Shown: positions 52,319 through 61,726, counted from the first letter of the stretch. The stretch: 64,000 bases of DNA from Photobacterium lutimaris (GCF_003025555.1 NZ_PYMH01000001.1:744001-808000), one strand, 5' to 3'. A program made the numbers and translations. The notes: generated by a model from the sequence alone, not told the origin.

Positions 52319-54096
52319 AAGGTGTTGATGTTAAATACTTAAAGCACTTTTTCACATTTGCTAAAAAGTACAAAAGGTCTGCGTTACTTGGCATAGCGAT
52401 GCTGCCGCTGTCGGTGATCACCAGTCTGTTGTTCCCCTGGCTGATTATAAAGGTGATTGACGTTCATCTCTCTCAGGGAAGCATGGACGGATTACTGCTG
52501 CATATCTTCTACCTGCTTGCCGTGCTCGTAGTAAGCTATGTGGTCGATACCACCTATTCGTACCAACTGCGTAAAACCGGCCAGCATACGATTACAGATA
52601 TGCGAACGGTGTTATTTGAGCGTGTATTGAAATTGCCCCGCAGCTATTTTGACAATACACCGACCGGAGTAACACTATCTCGTTTAACAAGTGATTTGGA
52701 AACCATTGGTGAGTCATTTGTGCAATCTACTGTTGGCCTGGTGAAAGACTCGATAAACACCATTGCGCTGCTGATCATGATGTTTTTTATTGATTGGCAG
52801 TTAACACTGATTGTATTGGTCATCATGCCGCCTGTGATGTATCTCACTCGGTATGTTCGAAATCGTCTACGGGCAACGTATTTGGTGACCCGTTCAGCAT
52901 TGGCGCGTGGCATTGGTTTCTTGCAGGAAGTGTTAATTGGCGTAAAAACAGTTCAGCTCTATCGCGCGGAGGAGGAAGTTGAGACTAAGTACAGAGGTTA
53001 TACTGACGAGTTTTTAAAAGCTCAAATGAAAGCGAATAAATATGATGCCATTTTATTTGCCTTTATTTCCGGTGTTACTTCAATCACTATCGCGTTGATG
53101 ATCTGGTATGGCTCCGGGCAGGTAATGCAAAACGCTTTAACCTTGGGTGTATTGATCGCATTTATCAACACGCTGGAAAAAGTCTTTGTGCCTATCCGGG
53201 ATTTCACCTCTCAGATTGCATCTATCCAAAGTTCGTTTGCCGCTTTTGACCACATTGAAGAACTGTTTGTTGAGCCAATGGAAGAAGAAGGGCGTCAATT
53301 ACAGCCTAGTGATAAAGTGAAACAACCGTTGTGTGAGTTTGTCAGCCTGGAGTTTAAAAACGTTAGTTTCCGTTACAAAGAGGGTTCCCCTTACGTACTG
53401 AAAAATGTGTCATTTGCATTAGGCAAAGGTCATCAGATCGCGCTGGTGGGCTCAACGGGATCGGGCAAGTCGACTATTTTACGCTTGCTCTCTAAAACGT
53501 ATCAGGGGTACGAAGGTAGCATACTGTTAAACGGGATAGAGCTTTCTGAAATTTCGATTGAAGACACCGCCCATCTATTCTCCTTGATGATGCAGGATGT
53601 TTACCTGTTTGAGGAGAGCATTGAGTTTAATATTGCGTTGGGTAAGCCTGCGATCTCACGTGAACAGGTTGAGCAGGCATCACGCTATGTTTTTGCTGAT
53701 AAGTTCATTGAGCAATTGCCTCAAAGCTATGATTTCCGTTTGGATAAAAATGGCTCAAACCTTTCAGTCGGTCAGACCCAGCTGATTTCGTTTGCTCGTG
53801 CGGTTGCGCAGGGCGGTCAGGTGATGATGCTGGATGAAGCCACAAGTTCTGTTGACTCCATTACCGAGGATCTGATCCAAAAAGCGATGCAGCGCCTGTT
53901 TAAAGAGAAAACGGTTATCGCCATTGCCCATCGCCTGAGTACGGTGCGTCACTCGGATATGATTTTGGTGCTAGAAAGAGGTGAAATCGTTGAGCGGGGT
54001 AATCATCAAGAGCTAATTGCGCATAACGGTATTTATGCGGGTTTGCTTAGCGAGTCTATCGCGCAGGTGCCTGAGCAGGATGTGAAGACTGCTTAA
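52312..54096 (+). CDS. ABC exporter half-transporter, catalytic-site subunit
   Basis: A 594-residue MdlB/SmdB-type protein: six helices, then the ATPase domain with Walker A GSTGSGKST near residue 380, a signature LSVGQTQL near 484 (a variant of LSGGQ) and Walker B MMLDEATSSVD near 505 with the catalytic Glu. With the upstream subunit it should form one functional and one altered ATP site, the usual heterodimer asymmetry. Substrates of this family are drugs, peptides or lipids. The ATG overlaps the previous stop. A hairpin terminator follows. Confidence 0.92.
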   Translation: MLKGVDVKYLKHFFTFAKKYKRSALLGIAMLPLSVITSLLFPWLIIKVIDVHLSQGSMDGLLLHIFYLLAVLVVSYVVDTTYSYQLRKTGQHTITDMRTVLFERVLKLPRSYFDNTPTGVTLSRLTSDLETIGESFVQSTVGLVKDSINTIALLIMMFFIDWQLTLIVLVIMPPVMYLTRYVRNRLRATYLVTRSALARGIGFLQEVLIGVKTVQLYRAEEEVETKYRGYTDEFLKAQMKANKYDAILFAFISGVTSITIALMIWYGSGQVMQNALTLGVLIAFINTLEKVFVPIRDFTSQIASIQSSFAAFDHIEELFVEPMEEEGRQLQPSDKVKQPLCEFVSLEFKNVSFRYKEGSPYVLKNVSFALGKGHQIALVGSTGSGKSTILRLLSKTYQGYEGSILLNGIELSEISIEDTAHLFSLMMQDVYLFEESIEFNIALGKPAISREQVEQASRYVFADKFIEQLPQSYDFRLDKNGSNLSVGQTQLISFARAVAQGGQVMMLDEATSSVDSITEDLIQKAMQRLFKEKTVIAIAHRLSTVRHSDMILVLERGEIVERGNHQELIAHNGIYAGLLSESIAQVPEQDVKTA

Positions 54097-54141
54097 GTGA
54101 TATCTGAGCATCAAGTTCTCAGTCGTCACGTCATCAATAGT

Positions 54142-54167
54142 AAACGGCCTCAATAACGAGGCCGTTT
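54142..54167. terminator. Bidirectional terminator between the ABC exporter operon and ybiT
   Basis: AAACGGCCTC pairs with GAGGCCGTTT over AATAAC, placed between convergent genes. Confidence 0.88.
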
Positions 54168-54185
54168 ATCTTTAAGCCGTAATGC

Positions 54186-55790
54186 TTATGCGACGCTTAA
54201 CATTTTCTGTTGATGTGCAAGGTACTCATCATAAGTGCCTTGGAAGTTAACAAGTTTCTTGTCTTTCACATCAATAATTGACGTTGCAAGAGATGATACA
54301 AACTCGCGGTCATGGCTGACAAAAATTAGTGTACCTTCATATTTTTTCAAAGCGTTGTTCAGTGCTTCAATGGCTTCCATGTCCATGTGGTTCGTTGGTT
54401 CATCCATCACAAGCACATTGACGTCTTGCATCATTAACTTACCAAACAGTAAGCGGTTCTTTTCACCACCAGAACAATTCTTTGCTTTTTTGTTGGCATC
54501 ATCAGCTGTGAACAGTAGACGACCTAAAATACCTCGTACCATCAAATCGTCATGTTTCGCTGTACGCCACTGTGAAATCCAATCGAAGATACTTAAATCG
54601 TTATCGAAATCCGCTGTACTATCCTGTGGACAGTAACCAATAGACGCATTTTCAGACCACTTAACAATGCCGTGGTTTTGTTCTAACTCGTTGACTAGGC
54701 AGCGAAGGAATGTTGTCTTACCCACGCCATTTTCACCTATTACCGCTAAACGAGTTCCCGCTTCTAGAAGTAAATTACCCTTTTCGAACAGGAGTTCATC
54801 ATCAAAAGCGTGACCTAAATCTTGTAGCTCAAGTGCTTGGCGGTGCAGCTTCTTGCCTTCACCAAAATCAATAGACGGGCTAATACGACTAGATGATTTA
54901 ACTTCATCTAGCTTGATTTTATCCAGCTTCTTCGCACGAGAACTTGCTTGTTTAGCTTTAGATGCATTGGCACCAAAGCGGTTAACGAAATCTTGAAGTT
55001 CGCTAATCTCAGCCGCCTTTTTAGCATTTCCTGCAAGCAATTGTTCGCGGATCAAACCTGATGCCTCAAGGAAGTATTCGTAGTTACCAGGGTAAATACG
55101 TAATTCACCGTAGTCGATGTCCGCCATGTGGGTACATACTGAGTTCAAGAAGTGTCGGTCATGCGAAATGATGATCATTGTACACTTACGCTGATTCAGC
55201 TCTTCAGCAAGCCAGTTAATCGTATGAATATCCAAGTTGTTGGTTGGCTCATCTAACAACAAGATATCAGGGTTGGCGAACAGTGCTTGCGCCAGTAGCA
55301 CACGAAGTTTCCAACCTGGCGCGACCTGCTGCATGAGGCCGAAATGGAATTCTTCTTCGATACCCGCTTGAAGTAAAATGTCGCCAGCACGGCTTTCCGC
55401 TGTGTAGCCGTCCATTTCTGCGAACTCACTTTCAAGTTCAGCGACTTTCATGCCATCTTCTTCACTCATCTCTGGTAGTGAGTAAATACGGTCGCGCTCT
55501 TTTTTAATCTCCCATAGCTTACGGTCACCCATAATAACTACGTCGATCACGTTGTGTTGCTCGAAAGCAAACTGGTCTTGACTCAGTACGCCAAGTTTTA
55601 GTCCGGGTGTAATAGAGACATTGCCAGAGCTCGGCGTTAGTGCGCCACTCAGTATTTTCATGAACGTTGATTTACCACATCCATTGGCTCCGATTAAGCC
55701 GTAACGGTTACCGTTACCGAACTTAGCAGAAATGTTTTCAAATAAAGGCTCGGCGCCGAATTGCATAGTGATGTTAGCGGTTGAGATCAA
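54186..55790 (-). CDS. ybiT: ABC-F family ATPase YbiT
   Basis: The 534-residue protein matches E. coli YbiT almost from end to end: [19 protein letters not shown], the first Walker [53 protein letters not shown], and a second ATPase with [30 protein letters not shown] and [20 protein letters not shown] proteins lack membrane helices and act on ribosomes. The best start is TTG 55790, with AGGAA upstream, because YbiT begins at that residue; the open frame to 55952 gives an extension unlike the family. Confidence 0.93.
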   Translation of the reverse strand: MISTANITMQFGAEPLFENISAKFGNGNRYGLIGANGCGKSTFMKILSGALTPSSGNVSITPGLKLGVLSQDQFAFEQHNVIDVVIMGDRKLWEIKKERDRIYSLPEMSEEDGMKVAELESEFAEMDGYTAESRAGDILLQAGIEEEFHFGLMQQVAPGWKLRVLLAQALFANPDILLLDEPTNNLDIHTINWLAEELNQRKCTMIIISHDRHFLNSVCTHMADIDYGELRIYPGNYEYFLEASGLIREQLLAGNAKKAAEISELQDFVNRFGANASKAKQASSRAKKLDKIKLDEVKSSSRISPSIDFGEGKKLHRQALELQDLGHAFDDELLFEKGNLLLEAGTRLAVIGENGVGKTTFLRCLVNELEQNHGIVKWSENASIGYCPQDSTADFDNDLSIFDWISQWRTAKHDDLMVRGILGRLLFTADDANKKAKNCSGGEKNRLLFGKLMMQDVNVLVMDEPTNHMDMEAIEALNNALKKYEGTLIFVSHDREFVSSLATSIIDVKDKKLVNFQGTYDEYLAHQQKMLSVA

Positions 55791-56003
55791 AGAAGTATTC
55801 CTAGGTATAAGATGAGCTAATTGCTTAGTCAGATATGCCAAATCAACAGAAATGAAAGCACGAATTAATAGCTGGCGGATTATACAGATAAATTGAACAA
55901 ATAACAGATGTGAGAGATAAGTCACAGAAGGTGATTGTGTTGGATGAAGCATTAAGAGGATGATCAGCTAAGCTAATTCTCCATTTTAAGTTTGGGCGGC
56001 TCT

Positions 56004-56035
56004 AACAAAACGCTCCCAATAGGGAGCGTTTTGTT
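56004..56035. terminator. 14-bp perfect stem terminator
   Basis: AACAAAACGCTCCC pairs with GGGAGCGTTTTGTT over AATA. It follows the HAD gene on the minus strand and may work in both directions. Confidence 0.9.
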
Positions 56036-56111
56036 ACCTTAAGCTTTCATTCATGGCACTGGAGTCGTCACTTCAAGAGCAAGGCGGCTAAACGCTCGCG
56101 CTATATCAGGC

Positions 56112-56915
56112 TTAATCGAGTAACTCACGTTTGATCACGGTCATCACGCCAGCGTCACGATGGCTAGGTGCTGAAAACCGAGCGATTTGTTTAACCTTAG
56201 GGTGGGCGTTGTCCATGGCGTAAGAGTGATAGCTCGCTTTGAGCATTTCCAAATCATTGAGGTAATCACCAAAACTCATCGTCTGCTCATGGCTAAACCC
56301 CAGCGTGTTTTGCAAGTGTTCAATTGCCGCTCCCTTAGAGGCTTCGGCATTCATCACATCGAGCCAGATTTTTGCGCTCACCACCACTTGATGGCTTTGA
56401 CCAAACGCGCTGTCAAAACTTGGGAATACACGCTCTTCAGTGCCATCAAAATGACAAATGGCAACTTTAATAAAGTCATCATCGACAGCTAAAAGGTCGT
56501 CAACATACTGGCAACGGTGGTAGTACTTAGCGAACTCTTCTAGCGCTTGTGGATCTTGGGTTTCAATATAAGCCGATTGTGTACCACACAAGACGATATT
56601 TGTTCCTTCGATTGCTCGTGCCTGCTTAATAATCGCTTCAATAGAGGGTTTGTCGATTTCACAACGATACAACTCTTCGCCTTGGTGCATCACCATGGTG
56701 CCATTTTCAGCGATAAACATCATACGATCGTTAATGGGAGCGAACGTCTCCATCAAGCTGTAATACTGACGACCCGATGCGGCAGCGAAAATAATATCAC
56801 GCTGCTCTAATTGCTGGTAAACCGAATAGAAGTCTTCGGGTAGCTGGCTGTTGTGGTCGAGCAGAGTCCCGTCCATATCGGCAGCAATAAATTTGATGTC
56901 TTTACTTGGCATAGT
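56112..56915 (-). CDS. Cof-type HAD-IIB phosphatase
   Basis: The 267-residue protein begins with motif I IKFIAADMDGTLLDHNS and continues with motif II FAAASGRQYYSLMETF, the IIB cap domain (residues 85-190) and motif III/IV near the C-terminus (TMSFGDYLNDLEMLKASYHS, HPKVKQIARFSAP). It should hydrolyse a phosphorylated metabolite; relatives act on sugar phosphates, flavin mononucleotide or pyridoxal phosphate. ATG 56915 is chosen over 56951 because it matches the family start. It is a single-gene unit with a strong terminator. Confidence 0.9.
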   Translation of the reverse strand, partial: TMPSKDIKFIAADMDGTLLDHNSQLPEDFYSVYQQLEQRDIIFAAASGRQYYSLMETFAPINDRMMFIAENGTMVMHQGEELYRCEIDKPSIEAIIKQARAIEGTNIVLCGTQSAYIETQDPQALEEFAKYYHRCQYVDDLLAVDDDFIKVAICHFDGTEERVFPSFDSAFGQSHQVVVSAKIWLDVMNAEASKGAAIEHLQNTLGFSHEQTMSFGDYLNDLEMLKASYHSYAMDNAHPKVKQIARFSAPSHRDAGVMTVIKRELLD

Positions 56916-57018
56916 TGACCGTGTAGTTAGCAAAAGATGTGTATCAAGCATGATAAATTACATCAGTCACTATTCTCTGCAAGTGATTTCCATCAAGCGA
57001 AGAGTAACTATGGACAAT

Positions 57019-57043
57019 ATTACCCGGTCTTGACCGGGTATTA
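57019..57043. terminator. Terminator after the phospholipase gene
   Basis: TACCCGGTC and GACCGGGTA form a 9-bp stem with a two-base loop. It lies between the divergently oriented end of the phospholipase gene and the HAD gene start, so it probably serves the phospholipase gene on the minus strand. Confidence 0.8.
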
Positions 57044-57058
57044 TTGCTTTGAGATAGG

Positions 57059-58294
57059 CTAGAAACTGTACTGATTCATCACGCCAGCCAGGATCTTGTC
57101 AGCGATATACTTATGCGTCGCCGTTGTTGGATGGGTGACACCCCAGAATACATACTTGTCAGAACCGTGGTAGGCACAGTCATTGGTCAAGCTATGGCTG
57201 TAAAGATAATCCATCGAGTTACTGCGATTGATGTTCAAGCACGCGTCTTTGGCGTTTTCAAATCCATGGGCGTTGGGTTCTGTGGTTAAGTCATTAAACA
57301 TCTGCGCAGCATCCACTAGGGCGACATTTATCCCTTTATCTTGATAGTACTGAGCCTGTTCGCGGATATAGATGTTGAACAGTTTGATCTTTGCGCGGAC
57401 TTTCTCAATCTCATCTTGTGTTGAGTATTTAAATTGTGGTGCTTTGGTTGCATCCGGTAAAGTAAACAGCATGATATTCTGCGCGCCAGCATCAGTCAGG
57501 CGGATAAGTGCGCTGCTGAAGTCTGCTTTCACTTCAGAGACTTCACGGTCATAGTTCATAAAGTCGTTCAGGCCAAACTCTAGAGTAAATAAAGTGCGCT
57601 CTGGTCGATAGTTTTTTGCCATCTTCATATAGGTCAGGTAAGAGGTTACCTGTTCAGTCACACCGGTTAGGGCCACGTATTGATTGGTACCTGCAGCGCC
57701 ACCTACTGCCCAGTTATAAAGAGGGATGCCTTTGTCGCGTGCCAGGTATTCGGTCCATACTAATCCATTAGAGAAGCGGCCTAAAAACCATGAGTTACGG
57801 TTAGGGAACAGCCACTGTGAAGCATTAAACATGTTGCCGGTATCGGACAAGCTATCACCCAAAGCAACCATTTTGTTGATGGTGTCCGGCTGGAAAACGG
57901 AATCGTTGGTCCAAATTGAGTGGTTAAAGGAAGCTCGGTTATCTGCCGCATAGTAGCTCATATCAGCCGTTTCATGCCCTGTGCCCAGTGTCGCGTTACA
58001 GCGTTCGGCAATTTTCTCCTGGCTTGTGTCGGTATAGAACATGTTTTTAAATGAAACTGATGACCACCAGTATCCGCTAAGGGTGAAATAGTCCCCGTTT
58101 TCATCTAGCGCCCACTCCCAAGTAGTGGCAGGGTCGTCATGATTATAATGGAGACGGTACCAGCAGCGAACGTAAGTATAAGTCTGGTCAGCCTGAATAT
58201 TGCTGACTTGGGCTGAAGTAATGGCTTCGGGGGTGAGCGGTTCTGAAGCGTATGCCGTCATCGGCAATAGCAAAGTAAGGAGTAATTTCTTCAT
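57059..58294 (-). CDS. Thermolabile haemolysin-type GDSL phospholipase
   Basis: The 411-residue protein resembles Vibrio thermolabile haemolysin and V. vulnificus VvPlpA. It has a signal peptide (MKKLLLTLLLPMTAYASEP), an N-terminal beta domain with YTYVRCWYRLHYN, then an SGNH hydrolase. Nucleophile Ser148 is in MVALGDSLSDTGNMF; Gly and Asn oxyanion residues are in NWAVGGAAG and FGLNDF. The last block reads WGVTHPTTATHKYIAD: His388 is present, but Gly385 replaces the usual Asp. In VvPlpA the same Gly occurs and a chloride ion fills its place. The product should be a secreted phospholipase, possibly cytolytic. Confidence 0.92.
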   Translation of the reverse strand: MKKLLLTLLLPMTAYASEPLTPEAITSAQVSNIQADQTYTYVRCWYRLHYNHDDPATTWEWALDENGDYFTLSGYWWSSVSFKNMFYTDTSQEKIAERCNATLGTGHETADMSYYAADNRASFNHSIWTNDSVFQPDTINKMVALGDSLSDTGNMFNASQWLFPNRNSWFLGRFSNGLVWTEYLARDKGIPLYNWAVGGAAGTNQYVALTGVTEQVTSYLTYMKMAKNYRPERTLFTLEFGLNDFMNYDREVSEVKADFSSALIRLTDAGAQNIMLFTLPDATKAPQFKYSTQDEIEKVRAKIKLFNIYIREQAQYYQDKGINVALVDAAQMFNDLTTEPNAHGFENAKDACLNINRSNSMDYLYSHSLTNDCAYHGSDKYVFWGVTHPTTATHKYIADKILAGVMNQYSF

Positions 58295-59207
58295 CGTATT
58301 TTTCTTCTAGTTAATGACGTCTATTCTATTAACCATTTGATTAATAGAATCATTATTAGATATTTCCCAATCGGAGTTGGTGGCGTTATTTTGCATTTGA
58401 ATAGGTTTGGGTCAATTGCTTTGTTTAGGTAATGTATTAACTTGGTATAGGGATCGCTTTATAAACAAAAAAGGAAAAATAACGTTGTCAATAAAGCCTT
58501 CACAGTCAGTCTCTGTATTATTGCCATAACCTCTCAAAGCAATCACTGTTATCCACATTCAGGTCAGTGTTTGTTAGTTATACCGACCTGCAACACGTGG
58601 GGTATTAGCTGTTATCAACAAAATCTGGGGACAATCTTAGCTGAACCAAGTTTTACGACTTAACGGTTTGACGTTCTTAGACTTGGTCAGAGAGGGGGAG
58701 GGTGTAGTGATACGGTGAAATTGGCCACGGTTTTAGAGTGTTCCAATACAAATACATTTATTCATAAGAAAAACTTATCAGATGAAAGACTGTTAGAATT
58801 TTAACCCTAAGAAGGTTTTGTCCAGAACCTTCACAGTTGGCACTTCTTAACTCTGAAGTGTCCAAATGAGAGTTTCGTTTAAGGTAGTAGCTCTAGTTTT
58901 CAACTTTTTGAAAGACTGTGCATCCCCAGTGACAGTGTAACTTGATTTTTGGTATGATTTTTATCAATTACCACCACCGAAGCCTAAATTACCTGTCTTG
59001 AAAAAGCCTGTTTAGTATAACTATGATTTTTAGACCGTTAAAAACTTAAATTTCTGATTATAAATAAATTAAATACCTTGTGTGCTGCTCAGCCTTCCAG
59101 ACGTCCTTCCGCGTTTCTGATCACTTTTCCGCGCTTATGCCTTCCTAGCCAACACAGTACCTTCCACGCCATCCTTACATTCGTAAACAATGTAAATTTA
59201 ATGCCAA
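58295..59207. other. Long gene-free intergenic region
   Basis: More than 900 bp without a supportable gene between divergent units. It is AT-rich, with an exact DnaA box TTATCCACA at 58549-58557 and a one-mismatch copy (TTATCAACA) at 58612-58620. Two adjacent hairpins, GAAGGTT/AACCTTC at 58811-58832 and CACTTC/GAAGTG at 58841-58860, could belong to a small RNA. Short frames here (for example 59078-59260) have no ribosome site. It may hold regulatory elements or a decayed gene. Confidence 0.5.
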
Positions 59208-59222
59208 TGAAAACGATTATCA
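59208..59222 (+). promoter_or_regulatory. Fur box upstream of the PepSY-led operon
   Basis: TGAAAACGATTATCA matches TGATAATNATTATCA at 12 of 14 positions, 46 bp before the first start codon. Confidence 0.78.
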
Positions 59223-59267
59223 ATTATGTTATGCAGCATAAGATAGTCACTATACATTGAATTGATC

Positions 59268-59894
59268 ATGCTACTCAAAAGTAAAGCGGTTCAACTTTGG
59301 GCTCGACGATTACATATTTATGTGTCTATGGCTTTGCTGCTTGTTGTGCTCTTTTTCTCGGTAACAGGCATCACGCTCAACCGTCCTGAATTGTTTGTGA
59401 AAAGTCAGCCAAGGGTAGAGACGCTTACCTTATCGTTACCTGATTCGTTGTTTGAAAGCCCCGACGCATTCGTGCCAACTGAAGCAGCATTGTTGGTTTA
59501 CTTGAAGGCGAGGGCAGATATGTCCGGGACACCTTCTGCAATGGAAGTCTTTACCGAGGTCGAAGATGGCGAATTAATCGAAGGCGAAATTGCGCTTGAT
59601 TACAAAGGGCCGGGCTATAACGCAACGGTATTTATCGACCTGCTGCACAAAGAAGCGGAGATCGAAAAAAATCACTATGGCGTGGTTGCTGTTTTAAATG
59701 ATCTCCATAAAGGCAGAAACAGTGGTGAGATCTGGAAAGGGTTTATCGATATCACCGCTTTGTTGATGATCTTTTTTGTACTGACCGGTGTTTGCTTATT
59801 GCTGCCAAAAAAGAAAACGTTGAATACATCAATGAAATGGATGGCTTTGGGCTCTTTTATTACGCTTTTCATTTTTATTTTTGCTGTGCCTTAA
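59268..59894 (+). CDS. PepSY-associated membrane protein (FpvG-like)
   Basis: About 208 residues with three membrane helices: WARRLHIYVSMALLLVVLFF then SVTGITLNRPE, FIDITALLMIFFVLTGVCLL, and a last one in the final 20 residues. The GITLNRPE stretch and later LNDLHKGRNSG follow the PepSY-associated TM family, which in Pseudomonas FpvG reduces iron of a siderophore complex. The protein is shorter than FpvG. ATG 59268 is chosen, with in-frame TTG 59262 possible. A Fur box lies upstream, and DUF2271 follows 24 bp on. Confidence 0.85.
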   Translation: MLLKSKAVQLWARRLHIYVSMALLLVVLFFSVTGITLNRPELFVKSQPRVETLTLSLPDSLFESPDAFVPTEAALLVYLKARADMSGTPSAMEVFTEVEDGELIEGEIALDYKGPGYNATVFIDLLHKEAEIEKNHYGVVAVLNDLHKGRNSGEIWKGFIDITALLMIFFVLTGVCLLLPKKKTLNTSMKWMALGSFITLFIFIFAVP

Positions 59895-59918
59895 CAGGCT
59901 TTATGACAAGGAACACCC

Positions 59919-60440
59919 ATGAATGCTTTTGCTACATCGATAGCGGGGATCACCCTGGCGCTACCGATTGCATTTACGGCTATCGCCAAACCTATCCCAG
60001 AGTCGGCATCAATGGACGTTGAGTTTCAACTGCCAAAGATCGATACCGCTATGTATGCACGTCCATACGTTGCGGTATGGATTGAAGATGACCGCCGTAA
60101 GCCGGTTCGTACCATGCAATTGTGGGTGGGTAAAGATGAATGGCTTAAGGATTTACGCAGTTGGTGGCGTAAGGTTGGACGCTATGATCGTGAATTGGTC
60201 GATGCGGTAACATCGGCGACAAGGCCCGCAGGCGAGTACCGTTTCGTATGGGACGGGCTTGATGATGCAGGTAACCGGGTAGAGCAGGGTGAATACACCT
60301 TCTATGTTGAGGTTGTACGCGAGCACGGTGGCCGAAACTACTTACGTCAAAAAATGTCATTGTCAGACTCCAGTTTCACTCACCACATAAAGCCGACTGA
60401 AGAAACCGGTGATATCCGCCTTCAGTACTCAGTGAAATAA
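59919..60440 (+). CDS. DUF2271 family periplasmic protein
   Basis: The 173-residue protein has a signal-like start (IAGITLALPIAFTAIAKPIP) and a beta-rich domain with ARPYVAVWIEDDRRKPVRTM, LWVGKDEWLKDLRSWWRK, VTSATRPAGEYRFVWDGLDD and YTFYVEVVREHGG. This is DUF2271, commonly linked to PepSY proteins and iron. The paired Trp-rich region may bind a ligand. It should be periplasmic. The next gene starts 42 bp later. Confidence 0.87.
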   Translation: MNAFATSIAGITLALPIAFTAIAKPIPESASMDVEFQLPKIDTAMYARPYVAVWIEDDRRKPVRTMQLWVGKDEWLKDLRSWWRKVGRYDRELVDAVTSATRPAGEYRFVWDGLDDAGNRVEQGEYTFYVEVVREHGGRNYLRQKMSLSDSSFTHHIKPTEETGDIRLQYSVK

Positions 60441-60482
60441 CCTATTTTCGCTATCAGATTTAACGCTATCAGAGAATCAAAG

Positions 60483-61319
60483 ATGATTAAACGTTCGCAA
60501 TTGAAAGCGGCGACAGTAGCTTGCGCACTGTTGGCTGGAATGGCTGTCAGTGCCACGGCTAATGCTCACCCTCGTTGGATTTTACCTTCACATTTTACGG
60601 TTTCTAAAGAAGGTGGTGATTGGCTGACTTTTGACGTGACCGCGTCACACGGTACGTTTGTGTTCGATAAACCTGCGGGCAGTGAAACGGGGCAGATCGT
60701 GATGCCAGACGGCCGTATTCAGTACCCTTCGTATGTCACCAAGGGCAAGCGTCGCTCAGTGTTTGACTTCTACTTTGAAGAAGATGGTACCCACAAGGTA
60801 CGCGTAAATAACGTTCCTTCTTACTACACCCAATATAAAGCCGGTCGTCGCGATACGGTGAAGTGGGTCAAGGCGCATAAAGCCGAACGTGACGAAGTGT
60901 TGCCTAAGAAGTCACGTGATGTGATCACCCAGATCAGTTATACCCGTGCTGAAACTTACGTGACGGTGGGTAAGCCTACAGAAAAAGCGTTTGAAATTGA
61001 AGGTAAGTACCTCGAGCTTGTGCCTGTTACGCACCCTGCGGATATTGTTGAAGGTGAAGAGGTCACATTCCAGTTTTTCTTCAATGGTGAGCCACAACAG
61101 GGTGTTACCGCTGAAATTACCCGTGAAGGCACCCTTTACCGCAACCACCAAGAGCAAATTGATGTCGTCAGTGATGATCAAGGGTTGGTGAGCTTTGTCC
61201 CTGAGCATGCTGGTCGCTGGTTGATGAAAGCCAACTACAAAGGTGATCTTGAAAACAATGCGCTGGCTGATCGTGCAAGCGTGAATGTTCATCTGACATT
61301 TGAAGCGGTTTTGCAATAA
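60483..61319 (+). CDS. DUF4198 family periplasmic protein
   Basis: The 278-residue protein has a signal peptide (AGMAVSATANAHPRWILPSH, cut near ANA-HP) and a beta-sandwich body (DWLTFDVTASHGTFVFDKPA, EGEEVTFQFFFNGEPQQGV, LMKANYKGDLENNALAD). DUF4198 proteins accompany metal transport systems, often cobalt, nickel or iron, and may bind metal in the periplasm through the N-terminal His. The signal sequence and operon order are clear; the ligand is not. Confidence 0.88.
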   Translation: MIKRSQLKAATVACALLAGMAVSATANAHPRWILPSHFTVSKEGGDWLTFDVTASHGTFVFDKPAGSETGQIVMPDGRIQYPSYVTKGKRRSVFDFYFEEDGTHKVRVNNVPSYYTQYKAGRRDTVKWVKAHKAERDEVLPKKSRDVITQISYTRAETYVTVGKPTEKAFEIEGKYLELVPVTHPADIVEGEEVTFQFFFNGEPQQGVTAEITREGTLYRNHQEQIDVVSDDQGLVSFVPEHAGRWLMKANYKGDLENNALADRASVNVHLTFEAVLQ

Positions 61320-61396
61320 CAGTCAGTAACCCTGGTAGTAAAAAACTATTGGTGGCCTGCATAAAAAGCAGGCCAGTTTCTAGTGAGGAGGTTGTA

Positions 61397-61726
61397 ATGA
61401 AAAATTTCTCGAAATCCGTTTTCCTTGGCGCTGTAGCAGTGGTTGGATTCGTGAGTGTGGGGACTGCCCATGCGCATTTCCCGTTGATGAGTTGCTGGTT
61501 AGCAGCCGACAAGGTGATTTGTCAGGCGGGTTACAGTGACGGCAGTGAAGCGGTTGATTATGCCGTGGAGATGTTTGATTACGACGACAACTTGATGGAG
61601 CGAGCGATGACAGATAAGCGTTCGATTGCCGAATTCACAATGCCTGAAGATGATTTCTACTTGGTGTTTGATGCGGGGCATGAAAGTCCTGTGGAAGTTG
61701 ATGTTGTCGAGATTGAAGAGAAATGA
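61397..61726 (+). CDS. Small secreted protein (FpvJ-position)
   Basis: A 109-residue product starting MKNFSKSVFLGAVAVVGFVS, with signal cleavage near AHA. The mature part includes HFPLMSCWLAADKVICQAGY, a Cys pair, an acidic body and EDDFYLVFDAGHESPVEVDV. It resembles a compact metal- or ligand-binding domain; the acidic C-terminus is striking. ATG 61397 follows GAGGAGG; the frame extends to 61349. It overlaps the next gene by 4 bp. The function is not known. Confidence 0.8.
   Translation: MKNFSKSVFLGAVAVVGFVSVGTAHAHFPLMSCWLAADKVICQAGYSDGSEAVDYAVEMFDYDDNLMERAMTDKRSIAEFTMPEDDFYLVFDAGHESPVEVDVVEIEEK

Noticed and set aside
58330..58360. Fur-like sequence upstream of the phospholipase gene
   Set aside because: The best alignment reaches only about 10 of 14 positions, which AT-rich DNA gives by chance.
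58549..58557. DnaA box as a sign of a replication origin
   Set aside because: One exact and one imperfect box without an AT-rich unwinding element, iterons, or origin genes nearby is not enough; kept only as a feature of the gap.
59078..59260. 60-codon open frame before the PepSY gene
   Set aside because: No ribosome site, unlikely composition, and it runs through the Fur box and promoter region.
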